A stretch of 37,417 nt of DNA from Staphylococcus pettenkoferi. GTDB lineage: Bacteria; Bacillota; Bacilli; Staphylococcales; Staphylococcaceae. How positions within the stretch are numbered: position 1 is the first letter of the stretch; each line of letters begins with the position of its first letter. Shown here in pieces: positions 1-8,049 of this stretch. The position numbers and the translations under genes were made by a program. The stretch spans positions 1 through 37,417 of the forward strand of contig NZ_PPRN01000038.1 of the NCBI RefSeq assembly GCF_002902685.1, read 5' to 3'. The notes beneath the pieces are model-generated. The model searched no databases. It was not told where the DNA came from and saw only the letters and a program-made list of their open reading frames with translations.

Positions 1-1
1 A

Positions 2-622
2 TATAGAAGATATTCTAGAGCGATAATTTTACCTAATACAAATAATATTTTTTGGTTACCGACCATTGAAGAAAGTGGTAAGAGTTATTCAGCTTACTTT
101 CAAGGAAAATTTAACCCTGAACATCCAGGTGCCTATAGAAAATTTTATTCTATTGATCAGCGAATTTTAGATAACAAATTGCTACAAACTATTATATTAC
201 AAGATTACAAAGAAACTTTTTGGAGTGAAGAAGATAAGATTTTACCAATTCACGTTGGGGTTCATTTTGTAAAACTTAATGTTAAAGAAAAAAGTGATAA
301 AGCTGTTTCTTCTCCAAATTGCTTGCATCAAGATGGAGAGCCTTTTACGTTTGCCCATCTAATAGAAAGAAAAAACGTTAAGGGGGGAGTAAATGTCATA
401 GCTCAGCCTCATAATGCTGGTTATACTCCAGAACAAATTAGTGAAGAGGAAATAATCGAAGAATTTGAAATAAACAAAGCATTAGAATCATATGGTGTCC
501 ACGACCCTGATGTAAGTCACTACGTCAGCCCAATTGAATTGGATGAAGAAGATGGAGAAGGTGTACGAAGTGTGCTACTTATTGACTACCAACTAACGGT
601 AGTTGCTGATGTCGATGAGTAA
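2..622 (+). CDS. 2-oxoglutarate/Fe(II) dioxygenase, isoleucine-4-hydroxylase-like (5' truncated by window edge)
   Basis: The frame is open from base 2 to the TAA at 622, giving 206 visible residues; the N-terminus lies outside the window. The TTG at 179 is internal and not a believable start. The sequence contains CLHQDGEPFTFAHL, which fits the HxD iron-binding motif of the 2OG-Fe(II) oxygenases related to Bacillus L-isoleucine dioxygenase (IDO, DUF2257 type). The later VSHYVSP segment is a plausible place for the distal iron-binding histidine. Members hydroxylate free aliphatic amino acids using 2-oxoglutarate and O2 in the cytoplasm. The stop codon overlaps the start region of a DMT-type exporter, so the two are probably translated together. 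I recall IDO-type genes lying beside amino acid exporters, which suits a make-and-export role. The substrate is inferred, not shown. Confidence 0.72.
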   Translation, partial: YRRYSRAIILPNTNNIFWLPTIEESGKSYSAYFQGKFNPEHPGAYRKFYSIDQRILDNKLLQTIILQDYKETFWSEEDKILPIHVGVHFVKLNVKEKSDKAVSSPNCLHQDGEPFTFAHLIERKNVKGGVNVIAQPHNAGYTPEQISEEEIIEEFEINKALESYGVHDPDVSHYVSPIELDEEDGEGVRSVLLIDYQLTVVADVDE

Positions 623-1496
623 TTTGAAATATCGTAAGTCTATTATTTTTGCTTTTGCACTAACTATCATGCTTTGGGCTTCAGCTTTTCCAATGATTAA
701 AGTTGCTTTACATGCTTTTAAAGCTATAGATTTAGCGACTTTAAGGTTATTGATTGGAGCACTTATACTATTTTTCTTTGCCGTCGTTAAAAAGATACCT
801 CTACCTCAATTCAAAGATGTTCCTGTCATTTTATTATTAGGTTTTTGTGGTTTTACGGTGTATCACACAGCTTTAGGAATAGGGGAGTATTATGTTAGTG
901 CAGGGGTAGCAAGTTTATTAGTTTCGACAACACCTATATTTTCTGCATTACTTGCGAAAATATTTTTAAAAGAGTGTTTTTCGACTAAAGCTTGGATAGG
1001 TTCTTTAATCGCATTTATTGGAGTAGGTTTTATATCTTTAGGAGATCATCACAAATTGAACGTAGCGCTTATAGGAGTAGTGCTGATTCTTTTAGCATCT
1101 TTTGGAGAGAGTATATATTTCGCTTTTCAAAAATATTATTTAAATAAATATGGATTCATTCCATTTACGATTTATACTATTATTGCTGGAGCATTATGTA
1201 TGGTTATATTTTTACCTGATAGCGTTCATCAAATTCCGCATGCTAATGTGATTTCTATAATGGCCGTGATATATTTGGGTATCTTCCCGACCGTCATACC
1301 TTATATCTGCTTGGCTTACACTATTGATAAAGTAGGTGTATCAGATGCGACGATTTCTTTATATTTAACACCTGCAATCGCGCTTCTTTTAGCTTTCATA
1401 TTAGTAGGTGAAATCCCAACTCTACTTGCTTTATTAGGTGGAATAATCATACTTTTCGGCGTTACCCTAACTTCTTTAAATACAGAATCGCATTGA
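609..1496 (+). CDS. EamA/DMT superfamily transporter
   Basis: A hydrophobic protein of about 295 aa with ten predicted membrane segments in two repeated halves, as in the EamA (RhtA/YdcZ-like) exporters. Typical features are an N-terminal LWASAFPMIKVAL segment and a second-half helix beginning GVSDATISLYLTPAIALLLA that ends near a VGE sequence. Starts at TTG 603, ATG 609 and ATG 615 are all in frame, and all lie within the end of the dioxygenase gene, whose stop is at 622. I chose ATG 609, but ATG 615 is equally possible. No strong ribosome site is visible, which fits translational coupling. Family members export amino acids or metabolites. Here the neighbour suggests export of isoleucine or its hydroxy derivative, which is inference. 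Confidence 0.8.
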   Translation: MSMSNLKYRKSIIFAFALTIMLWASAFPMIKVALHAFKAIDLATLRLLIGALILFFFAVVKKIPLPQFKDVPVILLLGFCGFTVYHTALGIGEYYVSAGVASLLVSTTPIFSALLAKIFLKECFSTKAWIGSLIAFIGVGFISLGDHHKLNVALIGVVLILLASFGESIYFAFQKYYLNKYGFIPFTIYTIIAGALCMVIFLPDSVHQIPHANVISIMAVIYLGIFPTVIPYICLAYTIDKVGVSDATISLYLTPAIALLLAFILVGEIPTLLALLGGIIILFGVTLTSLNTESH

Positions 1497-1507
1497 ATCG
1501 ACGAAAT

Positions 1508-1580
1508 AAGCACTTTATTTCAACTTAGCGTCTAAACATCTTAATTTTTTTACATGCTGAGTTGATGTAAGGTGCTTTTT
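1508..1580 (+). terminator. Possible interrupted-stem terminator after the DMT gene
   Basis: AAGCAC at 1508 pairs with GTGCTT at 1572, with inner pairings CAACT (1521) with AGTTG (1560) and AGC (1527) with GCT (1556). A T-run follows in the right arm. The arms are interrupted by unpaired stretches and the loop is long, so this is only a likely end of the dioxygenase/exporter transcript. Confidence 0.4.
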
Positions 1581-1670
1581 TACTAGTCATATCGAGTTTA
1601 ACTGAAATTGATGGAATGTGTCAGGTGACAGATTTACGGCAACACTTTTTCCGCCTTCCGTTTTTTAAAA

Positions 1671-1730
1671 TTGACTTTAGTATTGTCCTATGTGAATATA
1701 TGCATGTGCATACAAATTATAAAAGGAGCG
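1671..1730 (+). promoter_or_regulatory. namA upstream region: -35-like box, palindrome and strong RBS
   Basis: TTGACT at 1671 resembles a -35 box, with only a weak -10 (GAATAT, 17 bp spacer). Just downstream is a perfect 6-2-6 palindrome, TATGCA-tg-TGCATA, at 1699-1712. This is the right place for a dimeric repressor to block transcription. The ribosome site AAAAGGAGCG ends about 7 bases before the ATG. I do not recognise the operator. Confidence 0.35.
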
Positions 1731-1737
1731 AAAAACG

Positions 1738-2784
1738 ATGAAAGATGATCACTTGTTCACGCCTTTTACCTTTAAAGGTCTAGAGTTGAAGAACCGTATT
1801 ATGATGTCTCCGATGTGTCAGTATAGTGTAGAGAAGAAAGATGGTGTGCCTACGGATTGGCATTATCATCACTACTTGAGCCGAGCAATTGGTGGTACAG
1901 GGCTTGTCATGGTGGAAATGACGAATGTTGAGCCAGATGGACGTATTACCGATTATTGCTTAGGGTTATGGAATGATACGCAGAAAGAGAAATTTAAAGA
2001 AATCGTAGATGGCATTCATCATTATGGGGCTAAAGCTGCAATACAAATCGGGCATGCTGGCCGTAAAGCTGAAGATGCAGAAACGCCTGTCGGACCGTCA
2101 GCAATTCCATTCGATGCCTCATTTAAGACACCGCGTCCACTAGAAACTGAAGAAGTGTACGACATGATTAAGAAATATCGTCATTCTGTACGTGCAGCTG
2201 TAGAAGCAGGCTTTGATGCAATTGAAATTCATGGTGCGCATGGTTATTTAATTCACGAATTCCATTCTCCACGTTCTAATCAACGTTCAGACGAATTTGG
2301 CGAACGACTTACTCTGTTTGGTGAGAAGATTATAGCTGCAGCGAAAGAAGAAATGCCTGACAATATGCCACTCATCGTTCGTATTTCAGGTACAGAATTC
2401 GTTGAAGATGGATATGATATTCAAGGTGGTATTGAAGTTGCTCATGCTTATCATGAAGCGGGTGCAGACATTATTGACGTATCTGCTGGTGGCGAAGGGC
2501 CTATTCCTCCGTTCGGTAAGCCAGGTACACACGCAGGTTATCAAGTGCCTTATGCGCGTCAAATTAGACAAGCCTTGGATATTCCCGTCATTGCGGTCGG
2601 ACGACTTGATGACTTTGCTTTAGCTAATGCCACAATCGGTAACGCAGATGCAGATATTGTGGCGATCGGACGTGGTTTATTGAGAAATCCTTATTGGGCA
2701 TTAGAAGCGAATAATCAACTTCACAAGATAGATAAAACGCAAATCGTACCGCGTCAATATCAAGCAGGTTTTAGAGGACATTAA
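1738..2784 (+). CDS. namA: NADPH dehydrogenase NamA, old yellow enzyme family
   Basis: 348 aa, about 10 residues longer than Bacillus subtilis YqjM/NamA (338 aa). It is an FMN-dependent TIM-barrel enzyme that reduces activated C=C bonds, quinones and nitro compounds with NADPH. The N-terminus FTFKGLELKNRIMMSPMCQY carries the OYE opening with the redox-tuning cysteine of the YqjM subgroup (MSPMCQYS). IQIGHAGRKA supplies the substrate-binding histidine region, and DAIEIHGAHGYLIHEFHSP is the classic barrel motif. The C-terminal VGRL and IGRGLLRNP motifs bind the FMN phosphate. A strong ribosome site precedes the ATG. It probably has its own promoter, with a palindrome between promoter and RBS suggesting induction by an electrophile-sensing repressor. 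That regulation is inferred. Confidence 0.9.
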   Translation: MKDDHLFTPFTFKGLELKNRIMMSPMCQYSVEKKDGVPTDWHYHHYLSRAIGGTGLVMVEMTNVEPDGRITDYCLGLWNDTQKEKFKEIVDGIHHYGAKAAIQIGHAGRKAEDAETPVGPSAIPFDASFKTPRPLETEEVYDMIKKYRHSVRAAVEAGFDAIEIHGAHGYLIHEFHSPRSNQRSDEFGERLTLFGEKIIAAAKEEMPDNMPLIVRISGTEFVEDGYDIQGGIEVAHAYHEAGADIIDVSAGGEGPIPPFGKPGTHAGYQVPYARQIRQALDIPVIAVGRLDDFALANATIGNADADIVAIGRGLLRNPYWALEANNQLHKIDKTQIVPRQYQAGFRGH

Positions 2785-2918
2785 GAATTGGATCGAATAC
2801 TTATACAATGCGTTTACGGTTAAGAACGAGAAAGTTTTGAATAATTTTTAACCTAGAAATCATTTTACAACTCAAAATAACCAGCAAATCGACAAAATCA
2901 TATTAAGGAGGAGCTACG

Positions 2919-3851
2919 ATGAGAGCTTATGCAATTGAATCATATGGTGAAGTAGAGGTATTGCAAGAACGCGACATGCCAATACCTGAAATTAGCGCAG
3001 ATGAAGTATTGATTGAAGTTGAGAATACAGGTATCAGCCCTTACGATTGGCACGTGAGACGTGGAGAACAGGCTGGAAAGATTGATTACCCCATGCCATT
3101 GATACTTGGCTGGGATGTTTCAGGAACAGTGAAACAAGTAGGTGACAATGTCAAAGGACTTGAGGTAGGCACACCTGTCGTGGCGACACAACGTTTAGAC
3201 AAACAGGGCGGCTATGCGGAATATATTGCCGTCAATCAAGAGACGGTAGTGAAGAAACCTGAATCACTCTCCTTTGAAGAAGCAGCGGTAATACCGATTA
3301 ATGGCCTCACTGTATATCAAGCGTTAATGAAATATGGTGAATTGCAACACGGTGACAAAGTGCTCATTCATGGAGGTGCTGGCGCAGTGGGGATCTTCGG
3401 CATCCAGTTAGCTAAAGCGAAAGGTGCTTATGTCGCAACTACCGCAAGCCCACGCAACCATGCCTTCTTGAAGTCCATCGGCGCGGATGTGGTCATCGAT
3501 TATCATACCGAACACTTTGAAGATGTGATTCAGGACTACGATATCGTGCTCGATACACAAGCAGGTGAAACGCTTGAACGTAGCTATGACGTGCTGAAAG
3601 CAGGTGGACGTTTGATTTCTATTCGAGGTCCTGTGGATCAAGATAAAGCAGAAGCGAAGGGCATCAAAGCTTACTTTACTTGGACGCAGTTGAATCGTGA
3701 TGATTTACAAGAAGTCGTGAATCTCTATGGCTATGGCGTGATTAAAGCTTATTTCGAAGCGATCTTCCCACTTTCTGCAGTGAGAGATGCGCATCGTTTA
3801 AGTGAGAACGGTCACGCTCGTGGTAAAATTGTCTTAAACAATAAATCATAA
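2919..3851 (+). CDS. NADP-dependent MDR oxidoreductase (quinone oxidoreductase-like)
   Basis: 310 aa, zinc-free medium-chain dehydrogenase/reductase. The N-terminal GroES-like fold (about residues 1-125) includes EVLIEVENTGISPYDWHVRRG and GWDVSGTVKQVG. A Rossmann domain follows with VLIHGGAGAVGIFGIQLAKAKGA as the NADP-binding turn. The cysteines that bind structural or catalytic zinc in alcohol dehydrogenases are absent, placing it with quinone/enone reductases. It starts at an ATG preceded by AAGGAGGAGC. It follows namA by about 130 bp and ends at a strong terminator. Both genes encode reductases of electrophiles, so a shared detoxification role is plausible. The actual substrate is unknown. 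Confidence 0.8.
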   Translation: MRAYAIESYGEVEVLQERDMPIPEISADEVLIEVENTGISPYDWHVRRGEQAGKIDYPMPLILGWDVSGTVKQVGDNVKGLEVGTPVVATQRLDKQGGYAEYIAVNQETVVKKPESLSFEEAAVIPINGLTVYQALMKYGELQHGDKVLIHGGAGAVGIFGIQLAKAKGAYVATTASPRNHAFLKSIGADVVIDYHTEHFEDVIQDYDIVLDTQAGETLERSYDVLKAGGRLISIRGPVDQDKAEAKGIKAYFTWTQLNRDDLQEVVNLYGYGVIKAYFEAIFPLSAVRDAHRLSENGHARGKIVLNNKS

Positions 3852-3871
3852 TAAACTATCGAATATTTTGG

Positions 3872-3915
3872 GCGGCGTTGTCTTGTTACAAGATAACGCC
3901 GCTTGTTCTATTTTT
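3872..3915 (+). terminator. Strong intrinsic terminator after the MDR gene
   Basis: A 14-bp stem with one G-U pair: GCGGCGTTGTCTTG (3872-3885) pairs with CAAGATAACGCCGC (3889-3902), with a 3-base loop. It is followed by a T-rich tail. The small open frames over it are not credible genes. Confidence 0.88.
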
Positions 3916-4184
3916 GACTTTCTGCGTACAATCTTGTGTCAGTATGATGACTTTTTCGTGCGATTTAATACTTCTACATCGTTTTCATTCTCCCAAACCT
4001 TCTTCCCAAATTATGACATTTCTGAGACAGAGGACCAATTTTACACCCGCTCTGAAATCGAATAATCCCCGTCATTATAAGATTCTTTATAGTTTAAAAT
4101 ACAATAATACTCTTTTATAAAAGTAGAAAAGAAAAATTCCAATAGATAAAAATTTGACTTTAATAAATTTGAGAGCTATGTTTT
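3916..4184. other. Gene-free stretch upstream of ald
   Basis: About 270 bases with no credible coding frame. The right half is very AT-rich and should contain the ald promoter. A TACAAT at 4100 is a candidate -10, but no good -35 sits at the right distance, so I do not place the promoter. Confidence 0.4.
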
Positions 4185-4202
4185 ATGTGAAAAAATTCAC
4201 AA
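4185..4202. promoter_or_regulatory. Rex-type operator in the ald leader
   Basis: ATGTGAAAAAATTCACAA matches the Rex consensus TTGTGAA-W4-TTCACAA at 17 of 18 positions and contains a perfect TGTGAA/TTCACA inverted repeat. It lies immediately before the ald ribosome site (AAGGAG at 4201). Rex is the NADH-responsive repressor of fermentation genes in staphylococci, and I recall ald1 as a Rex target in S. aureus. Confidence 0.82.
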
Positions 4203-4216
4203 GGAGTTGTTTTGAA

Positions 4217-5335
4217 ATGAAGATTGGAATCATTAAAGAATTAAAACCTGGTGAAGGACGTGTCGCATGTACGCCTGAGAATGCTCAGAAGCTGACTGAA
4301 GCGGGCAACGAAGTACTCGTGGAACGAGATGCAGGTGTCGGTTCTGGTTTCACAAACGAAGAGTACGAATCAGCGGGTGCACGTATTGTTTCTCACGAAG
4401 AGGGCTGGCAGTCTGACCTCATAGTTAAAGTTAAAGAACCGGATAAGAAAGAGTTCCAATACTTTAAAAAAGGACAAATTATTTGGGGATTCCAACACCT
4501 AGCTTCGTCTAAAGAAACGGTGGAAGCGATGCAAGAAGCAGGTGTCACAGCAATTGGCGGCGAAACGATTGAAATTGACGGTGGTGCGCCACTTTTAGCA
4601 CCAATGAGTGCCATTGCAGGACGTCGTTCAATGCTCATGGGCGCGTACTATCTAGAAGCGCAGCATCAAGGTGAAGGTATTCTAATCTCAGGGATTGACG
4701 TCATTTCTGGTATTCCATCTGGAAAAGTCGTTATCTTCGGTGGTGGTTCTGCAGCTGTCAATGCCGCAACGATTGGTTTAGGTCTCCAAGCAGAAATCAC
4801 GATTATCGAACTAAAAGATGAACGCATCAAGTGGCTTGAAGAACATTTTAAAGGGCAAAATGTACGCGTAGTGAAATCGAATGAAGAAAATCTAGCGAAA
4901 GAAATTAAAGAAGCAGACGTCTTTATCTCCACAATTCTAATTCCAGGTTCGAAACCACCGAAACTCGTGACGCGAGACATGGTGAAATCAATGAAAGAAG
5001 GAACCGTGCTCGTGGATATTGCGATCGACCAAGGTGGTAACGTTGAAGGCATTCGACCAACAACGATTAGCGACCCTGTGTACGTAGAAGACGGTGTCGT
5101 ACACTATGCCGTGCCGAACCAACCAGGCGCTGTACCACGTACATCCACTATGGCGTTGGCAGCAGGAAACTTGGAATATCTCCACGCCATTAGCACGAAA
5201 GGACTCGACCAAGCGATTAAAGAATGTGATGCCTTAGCGACAGGAGTCAACGTTTATCAAGGCCACGTGACCAATAAAGGTTTAGCCGACTCTCATGATA
5301 TGCAATATGAAGAACTTAGTACGTTGTTATCTTAA
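4217..5335 (+). CDS. ald: Alanine dehydrogenase
   Basis: 372 aa, the usual length. It interconverts L-alanine and pyruvate plus ammonia with NAD. The ATG at 4217 is chosen because AAGGAG lies at the right distance, and the protein then begins MKIGIIKELKPGEGRVACTP as in the family. An upstream TTG at 4154 would add 21 unrelated residues. Visible features are the substrate/catalytic region VKVKEPDKKEFQYFKKGQ with its conserved lysine, the histidine in GFQHLA, the Rossmann loop VIFGGGSAAVNAA and the C-terminal VPNQPGAVPRTST motif. It is the first gene of ald-tdcB-permease, an order that matches the S. aureus ald1 locus. A Rex operator just upstream implies induction when NADH/NAD rises, so pyruvate amination could serve redox balance. 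Confidence 0.94.
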   Translation: MKIGIIKELKPGEGRVACTPENAQKLTEAGNEVLVERDAGVGSGFTNEEYESAGARIVSHEEGWQSDLIVKVKEPDKKEFQYFKKGQIIWGFQHLASSKETVEAMQEAGVTAIGGETIEIDGGAPLLAPMSAIAGRRSMLMGAYYLEAQHQGEGILISGIDVISGIPSGKVVIFGGGSAAVNAATIGLGLQAEITIIELKDERIKWLEEHFKGQNVRVVKSNEENLAKEIKEADVFISTILIPGSKPPKLVTRDMVKSMKEGTVLVDIAIDQGGNVEGIRPTTISDPVYVEDGVVHYAVPNQPGAVPRTSTMALAAGNLEYLHAISTKGLDQAIKECDALATGVNVYQGHVTNKGLADSHDMQYEELSTLLS

Positions 5336-5381
5336 CTTGTGACTCAGCATAATGAATATATAGAGAAAGAAGATGCGAATT

Positions 5382-6422
5382 ATGTCTACAAACAGTATCG
5401 TATTACAAACCGAATCATTCTGTGATATACATGATATTAAAGAAGCGAAATCTTATATCCGACATTACGTCCGTCATACACCTTTGATTCAGTCCATGTT
5501 TTTAAGTAATAATGTCACAGGCGGTAACGTATTCTTGAAATTAGAGAACATGCAGTTTACAGGTTCGTTTAAATTTCGAGGCGCATTAAACAAGATTCTG
5601 CACTTAACTGATGAGCAGAAAGAGAAAGGGATTATCACAGCGTCAGCAGGTAACCATGCACAAGGACTTGCATTGACCGGTAAACTCCTCGACATCAAGA
5701 CGACGGTCATCATGCCGAACGAAGCACCTATCGCGAAACAAGAAGCGACACGAGGCTACGGTGCTGAAGTAATTCTCGAAGGCGACACCTTTAATGATTC
5801 CCGACTTTACATGGAACAAATGGCGAAAGAGACAGGCAAGACAATCGTCCATCCATATGACGATAGTGAAGTTATGGCCGGCCAAGGTACAATTGGCTTG
5901 GAAATTCTCGATTCTATTTGGAACGTCGATACAGTTGTGCTCCCTGTTGGAGGCGGCGGTTTGATTTCCGGCGTAGCGACGGCTTTGAAATCCTTTAACC
6001 CGAACATCCACATCATTGGCGTCCAGTCTGAGAATGTGCACGGCATGGCGACTTCCATCGAGGCCGGCAAGATTACTTCTCAATTCACGGATCATACGAT
6101 TGCGGATGGTACTGAAGTGGCGATCCCAGGTGACAAGACGTTTGAAGTCGTCGATAAGCTCGTCGACGAATTTATCCTCGTCTCCGAAGAAGAGATTTCA
6201 AGCGCGATGCGTCACCTCATGCAACGGACGAAGATAGTTACTGAAGGTGCAGGTGCCTTACCGACTGCTGCCTTGATTAGTGGTAAAATTGACCCTTATT
6301 ATTTAAAAGACAAGAACATTGTTGCACTCGTGTCTGGTGGGAATGTTGACCTCACACGTGTATCTGATATTATCGACCATTTATTGAAACCTGCGGATAC
6401 GAGCGAGGGCGTGGTCGGATAA
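5382..6422 (+). CDS. tdcB: Catabolic threonine dehydratase
   Basis: 346 aa PLP enzyme that deaminates threonine to 2-oxobutyrate and ammonia (serine to pyruvate). The PLP lysine is in TGSFKFRGA (about residue 60), the phosphate-binding loop is VGGGGLISG, and SAGNHAQG is the family signature. There is no C-terminal ACT regulatory domain, so this is the short catabolic form rather than biosynthetic IlvA. I chose ATG 5382 because the protein then starts MSTNSIVLQT like S. aureus TdcB, and GAGAAAGAAG lies about 10 bases upstream. ATG 5373 is an alternative. It follows ald by about 45 bp and precedes the permease by about 30 bp, so the three form one operon. Confidence 0.92.
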   Translation: MSTNSIVLQTESFCDIHDIKEAKSYIRHYVRHTPLIQSMFLSNNVTGGNVFLKLENMQFTGSFKFRGALNKILHLTDEQKEKGIITASAGNHAQGLALTGKLLDIKTTVIMPNEAPIAKQEATRGYGAEVILEGDTFNDSRLYMEQMAKETGKTIVHPYDDSEVMAGQGTIGLEILDSIWNVDTVVLPVGGGGLISGVATALKSFNPNIHIIGVQSENVHGMATSIEAGKITSQFTDHTIADGTEVAIPGDKTFEVVDKLVDEFILVSEEEISSAMRHLMQRTKIVTEGAGALPTAALISGKIDPYYLKDKNIVALVSGGNVDLTRVSDIIDHLLKPADTSEGVVG

Positions 6423-6454
6423 GTTGAAACATTGAAGAACAGGGAGGATTCACA

Positions 6455-7777
6455 ATGAGTAACGATAAAGGGTTGAACAAGAACATCGGTTTCTTCGCAG
6501 CGCTCTCACTCGTTATGGGTTCCGTTATTGGAGCCGGCGTCTTCTTTAAAGTATCGAGCGTAACCGAAGTAACAGGATCGACAAGCATGGCGATATTCGT
6601 GTGGTTTATTGGAGGCATAATGACGATCTGTGCTGGTCTCACTGGGGCAGAACTTGCGGCTGCTATACCTGAGACGGGTGGTTTAACGAAATATATTAAG
6701 TATACGTACGGTGATTTCTGGGGCTTCCTTTCCGGTTGGGCTCAAGCCTTTATATACTTCCCAGCTAACATCGCGGCCTTAGCCATCGTCTTTGGGACGC
6801 AAGTCGTCAATTTATTACATCTGAATGCGATTTACTTACTTCCGATTGCAGTGGTAAGTGCGCTCTCGATTCTATTCATCAACTGTTTAGGTTCAAAAGC
6901 AGGCGGTTATCTTCAAACGATTACACTCGTCATCAAGTTGATACCGATCGCGTTAATTGTCATCTTTGGTTTGTTTGCGAAGAATGATGTTCAATTCTCC
7001 CTGTTTCCTATTACGAACGGCACACATTCAGGATGGTTTACAGCATTAGGAAGCGGCTTGCTTGCGACAATGTTCGCCTATGACGGTTGGATTCACGTCG
7101 GCAATATCGCAGGTGAAATGAAGAATCCGAAGAAACACTTACCAGGTGCCATCGCCCTAGGTATCGGTTTAATCATGATTGTTTACTTGCTCATTAATGC
7201 GACGTTCCTGATGACACTACCGATTGACCAAATTGTAGGTAATCTCAATGCGGCGAGCGATGCCTCTTCGATCTTATTCGGCACTTACGGCGGTAAGATT
7301 GTTACGATTGGTATTCTTATTTCAGTTTACGGCACAATGAACGGCTATATCATGACAGGAATGCGTATTCCATATGCCATGGCAGAACACAATCAATTGC
7401 CATTCCGTAAGTTTTTCTTGAGTCTGACACCAAGCAAAGCTCCTTGGACAAGTGGTCTCGTGCAAGTCATTATCGCGATAGTGATGATGGCCATCGGTGC
7501 CTTCGATACGATTACGAACATGTTGATCTTTGTGATCTGGGCTTTCTACTGTATGGCTTTCCTCGCAGTCTTTATCCTTCGACGTCGAGAGCCGGACTTG
7601 CCACGTCCGTACAAAGTTCCTTTATACCCAGTCATTCCACTGATCGCTTTAGTGGCAGGCGTGTTCGTGCTGATTAACACCTTATTTACTCAACCGATCC
7701 TCGTGTTAGTCGGCGTAGTGATTACCTTGTTAGGTATACCAATTTATCTGGTTAAAACGAAACGTGTGAATCACTGA
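6455..7777 (+). CDS. APC family amino acid permease (SteT-like)
   Basis: 440 aa with about 12 membrane helices. It begins NIGFFAALSLVMGSVIGAGVF, the helix-1 signature of the APC superfamily in which the GSVIGAG turn binds the amino acid backbone. The later TMFAYDGWIHVGNIAGEMKNPKKHLP stretch is typical of helix 6 and the following loop of LAT/SteT-type serine-threonine exchangers. GGAGG lies shortly before the ATG. It is the third gene after ald and tdcB, so uptake of threonine, serine or alanine for the two cytoplasmic enzymes is likely. A clear terminator follows. The substrate is inferred from context. Confidence 0.87.
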   Translation: MSNDKGLNKNIGFFAALSLVMGSVIGAGVFFKVSSVTEVTGSTSMAIFVWFIGGIMTICAGLTGAELAAAIPETGGLTKYIKYTYGDFWGFLSGWAQAFIYFPANIAALAIVFGTQVVNLLHLNAIYLLPIAVVSALSILFINCLGSKAGGYLQTITLVIKLIPIALIVIFGLFAKNDVQFSLFPITNGTHSGWFTALGSGLLATMFAYDGWIHVGNIAGEMKNPKKHLPGAIALGIGLIMIVYLLINATFLMTLPIDQIVGNLNAASDASSILFGTYGGKIVTIGILISVYGTMNGYIMTGMRIPYAMAEHNQLPFRKFFLSLTPSKAPWTSGLVQVIIAIVMMAIGAFDTITNMLIFVIWAFYCMAFLAVFILRRREPDLPRPYKVPLYPVIPLIALVAGVFVLINTLFTQPILVLVGVVITLLGIPIYLVKTKRVNH

Positions 7778-7787
7778 GACAGACGAT

Positions 7788-7825
7788 AACCTCTGAGTTA
7801 GCGCAAGCTAATTTGGAGGTTTTTT
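7788..7825 (+). terminator. Terminator of the ald-tdcB-permease operon
   Basis: AACCTC (7788) pairs with GAGGTT (7816), and an inner GTTAGC pairs with GCTAAT around a GCAA loop. A run of six T follows. Confidence 0.87.
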
Positions 7826-7982
7826 AGGTGGGAAAAGTGTGTCATGCGTGGCTTGGCGACATACATTTTTTTAAAATTTAACTCAACTTGAGCCCGGGCA
7901 TTTTACCAACCACCGGAAAGTGACGATTATTTAAAATTATAGCCATTATGTAGCGAACAATTCGTTGCAAATGCTAAAATAG

Positions 7983-7996
7983 AGAAAACGCTTTCA
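7983..7996. promoter_or_regulatory. CcpA cre-like site upstream of the polyol dehydrogenase
   Basis: AGAAAACGCTTTCA matches TGWNANCGNTNWCA at all but the first base. It lies about 54 bases before the ATG at 8050, just after a TAAAAT that could be the -10. That position suits carbon catabolite repression. Confidence 0.65.
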
Positions 7997-8049
7997 TTTT
8001 ACATATAGAAAGAAAATGAAGTGGAGAGATTGATGAGGGAGGAGTTAAC

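Noticed and set aside
1316..1513. Minus-strand frame under the end of the DMT gene
   Set aside because: It is a shadow of a clear membrane protein gene with no ribosome site.
3868..4120. Two overlapping small plus-strand frames after the MDR gene
   Set aside because: They run across a strong terminator hairpin, lack ribosome sites and have no recognisable composition.
4154..4216. TTG 4154 as start of alanine dehydrogenase
   Set aside because: It would add 21 residues unlike the family and translate through the Rex box and the ribosome site.
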